This document shows positions 34,482 to 43,273 of a DNA stretch of 55,403 nucleotides, in pieces. This DNA comes from an uncultured Bacilli bacterium (lineage in GTDB: Bacteria > Bacillota_I > Bacilli_A > RF39 > UBA660): contig CAKOON010000006.1 in assembly GCA_934098565.1 (NCBI GenBank), positions 1 through 55,403 on the forward strand. The letters run 5' to 3'. Both the position numbers and the translations under genes were made by a program. The stretch's first letter is position 1, and each line of letters begins with the position of its first letter. Below the pieces are notes generated by a model. It did no database searches, had not been told where the DNA came from, and worked only from the letters and a program-made list of their open reading frames with translations.

Positions 34482-35174
34482 TTAATGTCTCTTTCTTTTT
34501 AAGGTTGGTTGGTCTTCTTTGTTTTTTCCAAGGGTTTCCTGATAAGCTTCTAAGATTTCCTTTTGAGCAGCTAAAGACATATTTTGGTCTGGATTTTCTA
34601 AAGTTATTCCCTTTTCTAGGGCATAAGTAACTAGAAATGACTCGATAGCTTGTTGCTGCTCTTCTTCGCTTTGGTGAGCAATTGGTCCGGTAGCCAACAA
34701 AATTTCCATTTTGGATTTGCCGCCAATTTCTTTTATTTCAAACCAGATTTTACTGAGATATTGGCTGTCATTTAATTCTAAACAGTAAGCATCAGCAAGT
34801 CTAGCTTCACAATATATGGGTACTATTATAGCATTTATAATACTGGAGTTTTTTTGATATTCTCGTAATTCAAAATCATTCATTTTGGTAATAAGTCCCA
34901 AGGTATACAGGACTTGTATGAGCTCATGATAGGATTCATTATACATTTTAATATCACAATAAGTTTGACAAAAACTATAAGATGGAATTAATATTCTTAA
35001 AAGTCGGTCGCAAGATGACTCTCTACTATCATAGTTTTGACAAAATTCTTCAAGTCTTTCATAATCAATTTTAAAGCCTTGATTAGCTAAGTCTCTAAAT
35101 ATTCTTAAGAAACTAACGGTATCAATAAGCAAAAATTCGGCAGCCGCCACTAATAAGGGAATATATATGTTCAT
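34482..35174 (-). CDS. Hypothetical protein, member 1 of a tandem paralogous pair
   Basis: About 230 aa, start ATG 35174 with AGAAGG 7 nt upstream. The N-terminal hydrophobic stretch (IPLLVAAAEFLLIDTV) and the FRDLANQGFKIDYERLEEF segment recur in the neighbour at 33797. Ends in a basic tail (LKRKRH). It is the first gene of a six-gene run down to 30301. Function unknown. Confidence 0.6.
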   Translation of the reverse strand: MNIYIPLLVAAAEFLLIDTVSFLRIFRDLANQGFKIDYERLEEFCQNYDSRESSCDRLLRILIPSYSFCQTYCDIKMYNESYHELIQVLYTLGLITKMNDFELREYQKNSSIINAIIVPIYCEARLADAYCLELNDSQYLSKIWFEIKEIGGKSKMEILLATGPIAHQSEEEQQQAIESFLVTYALEKGITLENPDQNMSLAAQKEILEAYQETLGKNKEDQPTLKRKRH

Positions 35175-35265
35175 AAAGTCGCCTTCTCTTCTTAAGTGTA
35201 TTCTATCAGATTGGATTTTGAAGAGCAAGGTGTATTAGGATTATTTTAACAATAATCAAAAAAAA

Positions 35266-35295
35266 GAGAATAAAAGTCCATTAGATTCTATTCTC
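35266..35295 (-). terminator. Terminator of the 35319 gene
   Basis: GAGAATA and TATTCTC form a stem around a 16-nt loop; eight T follow on the minus strand. Confidence 0.65.
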
Positions 35296-35318
35296 ATTGC
35301 TTAATCTACATTATTAAT

Positions 35319-35672
35319 TTATCTTTTCAAATTTAATTTACTAGAATTTCTTTCCTGTTCCGACATAAATGGTAAGTAGGTAGGATTTAATTCTTGCAAT
35401 ATAAAAATTGCTTCTTTTCTAGTTATATATTTTTTAGTAGTTATAAATCCACTTATTTCAGCACAAAATTCTTCACCTTCGCTAACATCATTCGATTTTG
35501 GATAAGTAGTACCAGTAAATATATCCTTATAAGTACAACCAGTCTTGCGAACTAAGGTGTAACGTATTTGATTTCCAGGATAAGTATATTTAGTTCCTCG
35601 ATTATAGGTCACCTTCACCGCTTCTCTTAAACCTGCTAAAAATAAGTTTTGAGTACTAATTAAATCAAACAT
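35319..35672 (-). CDS. Hypothetical small basic protein
   Basis: 117 aa, basic, without a signal peptide. I recognise no family. A central segment (VRKTGCTYKDIFTGTTYPKS) and a helix ending IFILQELNP stand out. A GGAGG-like ribosome binding site is present. It is monocistronic and lies beside tRNA-Leu. Confidence 0.5.
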   Translation of the reverse strand: MFDLISTQNLFLAGLREAVKVTYNRGTKYTYPGNQIRYTLVRKTGCTYKDIFTGTTYPKSNDVSEGEEFCAEISGFITTKKYITRKEAIFILQELNPTYLPFMSEQERNSSKLNLKR

Positions 35673-35723
35673 AAAAACCTCCGATTAAAAAAGAGCCTTA
35701 TTAAAAGCCCTATCATTCTTTTA

Positions 35724-35810
35724 TGGTGCCTGTGGTGGGACTCGAACCCACACGATATTGCTACCACTGGATTTTGAGTCCAGCGCGTCTACCAATTCCG
35801 CCACACAGGC
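35724..35810 (-). tRNA. tRNA-Leu (CAA)
   Basis: Minus strand: acceptor GCCTGTG pairs with CACAGGC, D arm GGCGGAATTGGTAGACGC typical of class II Leu tRNAs, anticodon stem CTGGA/TCCAG with loop CTCAAAA (anticodon CAA), a long variable arm, GTTCGAGTC T arm and an encoded CCA. Confidence 0.95.
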
Positions 35811-35896
35811 ATATAAGTATTATAGCAAATATTAATGTAAATAGATACTAAAATTTCACCATAATACAAAATTTTATCAGTAAAACGCAATTTTTC

Positions 35897-36544
35897 TTAG
35901 GCAAATACTTGCACCCACAGGTAACGACCATTAAATTTAAAGACCCCAACCCCTAATTTAGTATAATTACCGACCATATTAAAATAGTGTCCTTGCGAAT
36001 TACGCCACCACGTTGTAGCTTGTTTACCACTTGTTTGCCCCCAGGCTAAGTTTTCGCCCCAGAAGTCCCCAAAACCTAGTTCATCAGCAACCGAAAAGCA
36101 AAAGTCGCCATTAGGACGCATATGACTTAACTTATTTCCATAACCCATTTCCATGGCTCTTATCATCGCAACTTTGGTTAAATCTTCATCAAGAGTTAGA
36201 TTTGAAACCCCTACTTCTTCACGAAACATATTGGTGTTTTCTAAAACTTCTATTACTTCTTTAGCATATTTATTTCTATTTTCGATAGCTTCTGGCAACA
36301 GTTCCTTGGCACTCGCTTGATAAGCGGAATAATCATAAGAAGTTTTAGTTGTAGTTTTCTTGTTTTTCGTACTACCATCGCTGTATAAATCATAAGTGGT
36401 TGTAATAGTTTTATTGATTTTAACACCATACTTGTAGTCTTCAGTAGTAGTATTAACATCTTTTTTAGTTTCTACAAATTTAGGCTTATTTTCAGAATTA
36501 TTTTCTTTATTGGTTTGTTTGTTAGAATCTTTATCACTTGTAAT
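35897..36544 (-). pseudogene. CAP-domain (SCP/YkwD-like) protein lacking its 5' end
   Basis: The frame encodes 215 residues. A Lys/Asn/Thr-rich linker (DSNKQTNKENN ...) is followed by a CAP domain of about 115 residues, with LSHMRPNGDFCFSV, WGENLAWG, WWRNSQGHYFNM and the final GVGVFKFNGRYLWVQVFA. CAP proteins of this type are secreted or lipid-anchored, but the signal peptide is missing. The frame opens immediately after the TAA (36545-36547) of the pentapeptide gene and in the same frame. The only start-like codon is a TTG at 36298, with no ribosome binding site. A deletion that fused two genes is the simplest reading. Confidence 0.65.
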
Positions 36545-37084
36545 TTAATATTTAACTACTAAACCAAAGTTTTTAATTAAATCCACAGCTTGTTCAGGAG
36601 AAATGAGACAACCAACAATATCAAATGTCTTAAAAATCATTCCGGTAATTTCACTATTTGATAAATCAACGCCTTGAAGTCTCGTATCAGAAACAGTCAT
36701 TTTATCAAGATGACATTCAGTAAAATTTAGATTTTTCTGCGTACAGCCGATGAGACGCATTTCCTTTAAATTATTAGTCAAAAAATTAGTATTTTCTAGT
36801 TTAGATTTACCAATATTTAGATAAAGACCGTTACAGTCCTGAATAGAGACATTCTTAAGAGAACATTCAACAAAAGAAGTTCCAAGCAAATTACAATCAA
36901 GAAATTTCACTTGATGAAGCCCACAATTAGAGAAAGTACTATTGCTAAAGTTACAAGATTTAAAAATAATGTTTACGAAGACTTTATTATCTATTTTTAA
37001 ATTACTAAAGTTACAGGACTCATAAGTATTATTATCCATTTCTAAGTCATTAATATTCTTAAAGAATTCATTTGTTATAATCAT
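36545..37084 (-). CDS. Pentapeptide-repeat protein
   Basis: 179 aa. From residue 20 to 150 the sequence follows the A(D/N)LxX rule (SCNFSNLKIDN, SCNFSNSTFSNCG, FLDCNLLGTSFVECSLKNVS), which forms a right-handed quadrilateral beta helix. Some family members mimic DNA and protect gyrase, but no such function can be read here. ATGA overlap with scpB suggests coupling. The TAA stop is followed in frame by the CAP remnant. Confidence 0.85.
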   Translation of the reverse strand: MIITNEFFKNINDLEMDNNTYESCNFSNLKIDNKVFVNIIFKSCNFSNSTFSNCGLHQVKFLDCNLLGTSFVECSLKNVSIQDCNGLYLNIGKSKLENTNFLTNNLKEMRLIGCTQKNLNFTECHLDKMTVSDTRLQGVDLSNSEITGMIFKTFDIVGCLISPEQAVDLIKNFGLVVKY

Positions 37085-37644
37085 TTGCTTTCTTCCTTAT
37101 AAATAGAATTGAATAAATCACCAACTGGTTTATCATCAGTAACAGGTTCTATTTTTGGTAAATCCTTAATCGTTGATAAGCCAAAGTAATCTAAAAAGTC
37201 GCTAGTTGTTCCATAAAGATTAGGTCGTCCGGGTAAACTTGATTTTCCTACTTCTTTGATTAATCCTTTAGCAACTAGTTTTCTAATTAGCCAAGTGTTG
37301 TTGACTCCTCTTAATTCATCAATTTCAATACGGGTTATAGGTTGATTATAGGCTATAATAGCCAAAGTCTCTAAAGCGGCTTGAGACAAAGTATTAGTAG
37401 TTGGATTACAAATTAATTTTTGATAATATTCTTTATGTTCTTTTTTAGTTGTTAGCTTAAAAGCATCACCCAGATAACTAATTCTAATCCCGTGATTATC
37501 AGCTTCATAAGCTTGTTTTAAAGAAAGTAAAATTTCTTTACAAGTTGAAATATCTTCGTTTAATAGTTCACTAATTTGCTTTAAAGTCAAACCATCATCT
37601 CCGGTAACAAACAATAATCCTTCTAGGATACCTTCTTTATTCAT
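37081..37644 (-). CDS. scpB: Segregation and condensation protein B
   Basis: 187 aa. Kleisin-associated winged-helix protein of the SMC condensin. Typical motifs are EGLLFVTGDDGLTLKQI, LSQAALETLAIIAYNQPITR, EIDELRGVN and GRPNLYGTT. It overlaps scpA by 8 bp, the usual order. Confidence 0.97.
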   Translation of the reverse strand: MNKEGILEGLLFVTGDDGLTLKQISELLNEDISTCKEILLSLKQAYEADNHGIRISYLGDAFKLTTKKEHKEYYQKLICNPTTNTLSQAALETLAIIAYNQPITRIEIDELRGVNNTWLIRKLVAKGLIKEVGKSSLPGRPNLYGTTSDFLDYFGLSTIKDLPKIEPVTDDKPVGDLFNSIYKEESK

Positions 37645-38368
37645 ATAAACCCTCCACTATAATTGGACTAAAATTATCTTCTTGAGATATTTTTAGTTCT
37701 TTGTTTTTACTCATTGTTAAAATAGTTAGAAAAGTAACTACTATATATTCTTTGGTATTAATTGTAAAAAGAGAATAAAAATCAACTTTCCCCCGAACTT
37801 TTAAGATATTTTTGATTTCTTGAGTGCGACTTTCGACACTAATTTCTTTCTTGGTAATTTTTGTATCTAATGGTTTAGCTAATTTTAGCTTCTTTTCGAC
37901 TTCTAAAAAGGCTTGATATAACGTATCAACATCATATAAACCTTGCGGAAGTTTTTCAGTCTCATAATATTCTTTTAGACTTTCGGGTAATCTAGTATAA
38001 ATTTCACTACGTTTGGATTCTAAATTTTTAAAAGCACCAGTAATGTTTTTAATATTTTCGTATTCCAGTAATTTATTTCTTAAATCTTCTTCACTTTTGA
38101 GACTAAATTCGTCATCGTTTTCTTCTTCAGTCTCTTCATGCTTGTTAACGAGCATTTTACTCTTTAAATGAACAAGTTCACTGGCCATACTTAAGTATTC
38201 ACTCGCAATATCGATGTTTAGGTCTTGCATTTCTTTAATAAAATCTAAATATTCTTTAATTAAGGTAAAAAGATTTATTTCATAGATATCCATTTTCGAT
38301 TGTTTAACCAAATGTAAAAGGACGTCTAATGGTCCTTCAAAATCATTAATATAAAATGTATAATTCAT
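37637..38368 (-). CDS. scpA: Segregation and condensation protein A (kleisin)
   Basis: 243 aa. FEGPLDVLLHLVKQSKMDIY marks the N-terminus that binds SMC, and residues 200-243 form the C-terminal winged helix (VTFLTILTMSKNKELKISQ). Bridges the SMC dimer in chromosome segregation. Confidence 0.97.
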   Translation of the reverse strand: MNYTFYINDFEGPLDVLLHLVKQSKMDIYEINLFTLIKEYLDFIKEMQDLNIDIASEYLSMASELVHLKSKMLVNKHEETEEENDDEFSLKSEEDLRNKLLEYENIKNITGAFKNLESKRSEIYTRLPESLKEYYETEKLPQGLYDVDTLYQAFLEVEKKLKLAKPLDTKITKKEISVESRTQEIKNILKVRGKVDFYSLFTINTKEYIVVTFLTILTMSKNKELKISQEDNFSPIIVEGLYE

Positions 38369-38379
38369 AGTTAGTCTTT

Positions 38380-39834
38380 CTAATCACACTTGTAGCCAAT
38401 AGATTCTAATTCATAGTTAATTGTACTAGCCTTTTCATTCTTCAGGTAATATAGACGGTCATATTTAGTAAAATCTTCTTCGGTAGCGTTATAGTCAATC
38501 CGAACGGTCTTGGTAAAGCCGGTTTCTCTATTAACAAAACCAGCAGAAACGCCGGTAAGACGATTTAACTCATTAACAATATTCTGCGTATCAAGAGAAT
38601 ATTTAGCATAAATATCATCATTAACAGTAAAATTGTAGTTAAAAGTATCATCTAATCTGACTAAGTTATCATTATTAAAGGTATAGATTATCGAATGATT
38701 ATTATTAGTACAGGCTAGTTTATTATTTTTTAGAGTTACACTTTGATAGTCATCAGCAGTACGTTCTAAAACTTCTAGACTAGTTGCCGATGTATACTCA
38801 GTTTCACTGATAATACTTTTTAAGGTGATTTCGCCTTTACTTGCTAGAGTATCTGTATCAATCATGATTCTTCCTAAGTAAGTTTTGGAACCGTTGTAGA
38901 AATCAAAGTAAATTTTATGGTCTCTAAAACTATAAGAAGTATCACCGTTATTTAAAATTTTATAAGATAAGTAAAAATTGTTGTCTTCAGTTGTCTTGAT
39001 AAAGTTAGATATTTTTAAATTTCCAAAGGTTATCTCGGTTTCTGCTTTTAGGTCATAATAAGTGGTTTTAGCTTCGTTGCTGTTGTTATTATTGTTATTC
39101 TGATCTTGCTTGGTATTATTATCATCACTGATGTTGTCTTTACGATTATCATCATAAATGGAACTATTATCATCAATATTAAAAATCTTTAAAATATCAC
39201 TAAAATATGGAGTTATTTGAGGTACTAAGAACACACTTAGAATTAAAACAACAAACAAAATCAACATGGCAATGGGACTCTTTTGAGTATCTTTTCTCAT
39301 CATACCAATAGTTTCATCATTGTTAAGTTTAGGCATTTCAAGGCCATTATTAACAGGAATTTGATTATTATTAGTATTTTGATTAACGCCAGAACTTTGA
39401 TTAATTCCAGAAACAGAACTATTATTAGGTCTTATATTATTTCCCATATTTTGATTACTTTGGTTAACTGGTTTGCCATTAGTTTCTTGAAAGAAGACGT
39501 TTTGAGACTTAACTTGCTGGTTTGAAGAAACTAAATTTTGGGTAGCTTTGGCAACACTGTTGTTAGGAAATACATTGTCACCCTGATTAGCTGAATTATT
39601 TGCTACATTAGTAGCAGTGGAATTAGGCATATGGTTAGTATTTTCTGCATTACCAGATTGACCATTCATCACTTGATTACTAAAAACAGCCTTATTATTG
39701 GAACTGCCAACATTACTCGAAGAATTATTTACTGGATTATAATTACTAGTTTGATTGTTACCAAGAGTACCAGAATTAAAAATATCAGTTTCATCACTAA
39801 AGACATTACTTTTCATATCATTATTCATATTCAT
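38380..39834 (-). CDS. Asn-rich membrane protein with a DUF4352-like ectodomain
   Basis: 484 aa. Residues 1-185 are low-complexity Asn/Ser/Gln/Val sequence, likely disordered in the cytoplasm. A membrane helix (IAMLILFVVLILSVFLV) is followed by an Asp/Asn-rich linker and a beta domain (KISNFIKTTEDNNFYLSYKI ... FYNGSKTYLGRIMIDT). A C-terminal part ends with a Cys. The Asn-rich head resembles in composition that of the PilC-like protein at 13641. Function unknown. Confidence 0.5.
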   Translation of the reverse strand: MNMNNDMKSNVFSDETDIFNSGTLGNNQTSNYNPVNNSSSNVGSSNNKAVFSNQVMNGQSGNAENTNHMPNSTATNVANNSANQGDNVFPNNSVAKATQNLVSSNQQVKSQNVFFQETNGKPVNQSNQNMGNNIRPNNSSVSGINQSSGVNQNTNNNQIPVNNGLEMPKLNNDETIGMMRKDTQKSPIAMLILFVVLILSVFLVPQITPYFSDILKIFNIDDNSSIYDDNRKDNISDDNNTKQDQNNNNNNSNEAKTTYYDLKAETEITFGNLKISNFIKTTEDNNFYLSYKILNNGDTSYSFRDHKIYFDFYNGSKTYLGRIMIDTDTLASKGEITLKSIISETEYTSATSLEVLERTADDYQSVTLKNNKLACTNNNHSIIYTFNNDNLVRLDDTFNYNFTVNDDIYAKYSLDTQNIVNELNRLTGVSAGFVNRETGFTKTVRIDYNATEEDFTKYDRLYYLKNEKASTINYELESIGYKCD

Positions 39835-39901
39835 ACCTTCTTATTTCTTTTATATTCACATTATATCAAGAATTCATTTCTTTTGTAAACAATGAAACAA
39901 A

Positions 39902-39927
39902 AAATTAGAAGATTACTCCTCTAATTT
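39902..39927 (-). terminator. Terminator of the yihY gene
   Basis: AAATTAGA and TCTAATTT pair around a 10-nt loop and lead into TTTTTTG on the minus strand. It overlaps the stop codon. Confidence 0.6.
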
Positions 39928-40728
39928 AATCTCACTCTTTCGATAATTAAGAGCCATACCAATCACAAAGATATTAGCTAGTAAATAAAACCACAACAGA
40001 AGTATTACTAAGTTGGCAAGACCTCCGTAAAAAACAGAGTAATGTGCATAATTATTGATATAGAATGAATAAAGCCAAGTCACTAAGAACCATCCAATGG
40101 AGGTGAATACTGCGCCATAAGTCAAGTTTTTAGAAGGTATCTTAACGTCGGGAGCCATTGCATAAATAATTTTAATGAATAAGAAAATGATAAATAAAGC
40201 AAATGGTCCTTGTAAAAAATTAAAGATACTCTTTAGTTGTTTAGTTACAATTGGATTTAGGTTAACATATTCAACTAGACTAATAATTTTATTACCAAAC
40301 AATGGGAATATTAAGATAAACAAAAACAGAAAGACAATGAAGATGGTCATAACAAGCGACTTAATTTTTCGATAAATATAGCCTTTATCTTTAATACCAT
40401 AAATCATATTAGAAGTAATAATGACAGCTGAAGCTCCCGATGAAGCGGCAAAAAAGCCGACAAAAAGGGTTATAAAAAAAGAAAATGACAAGCCACTTAC
40501 GGAGACGATAGGAATTATCATGGCACTGATATTACTGCCAAAAGCTTTAGTGATAAATTCTTCAATAAAGTCAATAGATAAATTCAAACCGGCTGCACCG
40601 TAACCAATTAAAGTTAAGATAGGTACAATGGAAAGAATAAACGAAAAAGCAAGATGACCAGGTAAAATTAGCATTTCTGGTCTTTTTAAGACACTGTAAA
40701 AGTTTTTAATAAACTCTTTTGGTTTCAT
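39913..40728 (-). CDS. YihY/BrkB family membrane protein (UPF0761)
   Basis: 271 aa with six membrane helices. The first block (LAFSFILSIVPILTLIGYGA), the middle SFFITLFVGFFAASSGASA and the last helices (YGAVFTSIGWFLVTWLYSFY, then YGGLANLVILLLWFYL) are the family signature. The exact role is not settled; early claims of RNase BN activity were withdrawn. It shares a base with the GGDEF-like gene upstream. Confidence 0.85.
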   Translation of the reverse strand: MKPKEFIKNFYSVLKRPEMLILPGHLAFSFILSIVPILTLIGYGAAGLNLSIDFIEEFITKAFGSNISAMIIPIVSVSGLSFSFFITLFVGFFAASSGASAVIITSNMIYGIKDKGYIYRKIKSLVMTIFIVFLFLFILIFPLFGNKIISLVEYVNLNPIVTKQLKSIFNFLQGPFALFIIFLFIKIIYAMAPDVKIPSKNLTYGAVFTSIGWFLVTWLYSFYINNYAHYSVFYGGLANLVILLLWFYLLANIFVIGMALNYRKSEIKLEE

Positions 40729-42749
40729 TACTGCTCCTTAACACTATTTTCTTGCTTTATTTTTTTCATATCTTCTACAGCTTCATTTAGAGCGTCTTCA
40801 ATTAGTTTTTTATCACTATCAATCATACTATGACCGATAGAAGCCCCAAAATTATATGGTAAATTCTTTAATTCTTTATATAATTTTTTAATATAGCTTA
40901 CTACTTGTCTTTCATCATAGCCAACTAAGTAAACTAAGAATTCAGTACCGTCGGTACGAATGATATCACTGTTGTCTAGTTGAGTTCTAATAAGAATATT
41001 AGCAGCAGCTTTAATTTGGATATCCCCTTTTTCATAACCTAAAGTATCATTAATTTCTTGAATTTTATTTAAGTCAATGACAACCATAGCTTGGGGATAA
41101 ATGGTGTTTTTATTCCAAGATGATGTATTTTCCATCAGATAATTACGATTTTTCAAAGAAGTTAATTGGTCAATGTAGCGTAGCTTTTCTTCTTTCTTTA
41201 TCTTCTTAGAAATCTTTATTTTTCTAGCTCGGCGATATAAAACGTACATAAGAATAACAAAGATAATTAGGAAATAAAGGATATACTTAGCAATAGTTCC
41301 TAAGATAGTTCCACTTTCCAATGTCATTTTATAGCTATTTAGACCAGTAACCCTAATTTGTTTAGCATCACTAAGAGTTATATAAGCTTTAAACAACTTA
41401 GAAAAAGCATTATCCTCCCTAATTCTAAAAGTATATGGAATATTTAAGCTACCAGCATAACGAGGACTATAATTTTTCAAAGTAGTATTAGCTAAATCTA
41501 AATAAGTATCATAGTCCAAAACGACAATACTATCTTTAGCTAGCTTCTTTAACTCGCTTGTTTTCTTATAAGTCTTTAAATCGATATTGGCAATGTTCTT
41601 CAAATTGTCATAGATGATACTATCTTGCATAGCATAAACGGTCTTATTTTGTAAAGAATTTAAGGAGTCAACAACCACATTATTACTACGTGGGGCAATC
41701 ACATAATATTTAATATCGAGATTGGTATTAATACTTGTATAATTATTCGTCAAAGTATAATAGTTAAAATAAAGGTCAACTGAATTACTATTAATCGCAT
41801 TAGTTAGTTGTTTATAAGTACGATATTTAACATATTTAAAGTCAACACCAGCCATATCACTAAAATTTTTTAAGTAAATTGAAATGATACCACCATAGTT
41901 TCCACCTAAAATGATTTCATAGGGATTATTGTTAACAAAACCATAATTATAAACACGAGATACGAGCTCTTTTTGTTCAACTTCGGATAATTTGATGGCA
42001 CTTACTAAGGTATTTTTTAAATTAACGTTATAACTATTTTGATATTTCTTCGTTGCCCATTTGCTAAAGTATTTCTTTACAATACTACTGAAGTTATCAT
42101 CTAACATATAGTAGCCATAGTATTTTTTAATATCACTAAATTCATAAACAATATTATAATTTTTCTCTAGAACATACTTAGCAAATTCATACTTAGGGAC
42201 CATTATATAATCAAGGTTTTTTTCTAAATTGGTCTTTAAATCACTATAAGAATCATAAGAGACAAATTCTAATGATTGATTATCTTTTAGATAACTTTTT
42301 AGATAGTCTTCATCACTCTTTAAAATACCAATTTTAAGATTATTAAGAGATGATAAGCTATTTAAATAAATATATTCTTTCTTAATTAAGACATAATTAT
42401 CAGCATAGAACTCAACAAATTTATCGTCTTTGGTAGTAGTACTGATAAAGCCATTGCTGACACCGGAGTCTTTGGTCGTATAAGTAACTGGGTTAATTTT
42501 TAGATTATATTCTTTCCCTAAGTCATTTAAGAAATCATAAAAAACACCAGAGCCACTACTTCCAAACACGTCTAGGTCATTTAAAACATTAACATTTAAA
42601 ACGGTTGAAAGATTATTATTAATCCATTTATTTTCTTCAACAGTTAGTTTATTAGGGTCATTTAAAACACGAATTAAAATTAAGGATACCAAAGTAATAA
42701 CGATGATACCGATAAAGAAAGTCAAAATCAGTTTAAACTTTTTTGCCAT
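40728..42749 (-). CDS. Membrane sensor with two solute-binding-like domains and a degenerate GGDEF domain
   Basis: About 673 aa. An N-terminal membrane helix, two extracytoplasmic domains with the SBP_bac_3 pattern (LKIGILKSDEDYLKSYL, and later NPYEIILGGNYGGIISIYL), a second membrane helix (YILYFLIIFVILMYVLY), and a C-terminal GGDEF fold: DQLTSLKNRNYL, VVIDLNKIQEINDTLGYEKG. The catalytic signature reads DGTEF instead of GGDEF, so the Asp needed for metal is lost and cyclase activity is unlikely. It may sense amino-acid-like ligands and bind GTP or c-di-GMP. The start is uncertain; ATG 42749 after GGTGAG is preferred. Confidence 0.75.
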   Translation of the reverse strand: MAKKFKLILTFFIGIIVITLVSLILIRVLNDPNKLTVEENKWINNNLSTVLNVNVLNDLDVFGSSGSGVFYDFLNDLGKEYNLKINPVTYTTKDSGVSNGFISTTTKDDKFVEFYADNYVLIKKEYIYLNSLSSLNNLKIGILKSDEDYLKSYLKDNQSLEFVSYDSYSDLKTNLEKNLDYIMVPKYEFAKYVLEKNYNIVYEFSDIKKYYGYYMLDDNFSSIVKKYFSKWATKKYQNSYNVNLKNTLVSAIKLSEVEQKELVSRVYNYGFVNNNPYEIILGGNYGGIISIYLKNFSDMAGVDFKYVKYRTYKQLTNAINSNSVDLYFNYYTLTNNYTSINTNLDIKYYVIAPRSNNVVVDSLNSLQNKTVYAMQDSIIYDNLKNIANIDLKTYKKTSELKKLAKDSIVVLDYDTYLDLANTTLKNYSPRYAGSLNIPYTFRIREDNAFSKLFKAYITLSDAKQIRVTGLNSYKMTLESGTILGTIAKYILYFLIIFVILMYVLYRRARKIKISKKIKKEEKLRYIDQLTSLKNRNYLMENTSSWNKNTIYPQAMVVIDLNKIQEINDTLGYEKGDIQIKAAANILIRTQLDNSDIIRTDGTEFLVYLVGYDERQVVSYIKKLYKELKNLPYNFGASIGHSMIDSDKKLIEDALNEAVEDMKKIKQENSVKEQ

Positions 42750-42750
42750 G

Positions 42751-43233
42751 TTACTCACCATCACTTACAGCATTGTTATTATTCCAAACAAGGTTAGTAC
42801 CATTGACATTTTTAGCTCCCATAATGGTAAAGCCGTCGGAATTATCAGTTTTGTCACTAACAAGAGTAAAGTTGACGTCATAGAATTTTTTTTCATCTTC
42901 GCTAAATTGCTCTAAGGATTTAACGGCGATAGATTTGGAAGTTTCTAAATCGGCACCAGCTTCAAAGGCAATACGAATATAAATGATTTTGCCAGTAACT
43001 GTAACAGTAGCATCTTTAACATTTTTTTCTTCTTTAAGACTATTTGCTACCTCATTTTTTTTATCATCAGCTATTAAAACAGCTTCAATTCCATCTAAAC
43101 GGTCGCCGTACTTAGAGCCACCATTACCAAAGTAAAAGTACTTTAGGAGGAGACCAATACTAACACCAATGCAGGCAATTATAATTAAAAGCATGAAACA
43201 AATAGCTTTGTTGTTACGGATAAATTTTTTCAA
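42751..43233 (-). CDS. Hypothetical membrane-anchored protein
   Basis: 160 aa. One N-terminal membrane helix (ICFMLLIIIACIGVSIGLLL) and a small extracytoplasmic domain with a betaalpha pattern (VKDATVTVTGKIIYIRIAFE, then AVKSLEQFS) that resembles alkaline-shock Asp23 or SpoIIIA-type small folds. Its stop overlaps the start region of the GGDEF-like gene, so the two are coupled and may work together. Confidence 0.55.
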   Translation of the reverse strand: MKKFIRNNKAICFMLLIIIACIGVSIGLLLKYFYFGNGGSKYGDRLDGIEAVLIADDKKNEVANSLKEEKNVKDATVTVTGKIIYIRIAFEAGADLETSKSIAVKSLEQFSEDEKKFYDVNFTLVSDKTDNSDGFTIMGAKNVNGTNLVWNNNNAVSDGE

Positions 43234-43273
43234 AATTACACCTCTTTCTGTAAATTGATTATACTATATATTT

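Noticed and set aside
36253..36459. A 68-codon minus-strand frame overlapping the CAP gene
   Set aside because: It is an alternative frame of the linker and CAP region, rich in Leu/Lys without any domain, while the other frame encodes a clear CAP protein.
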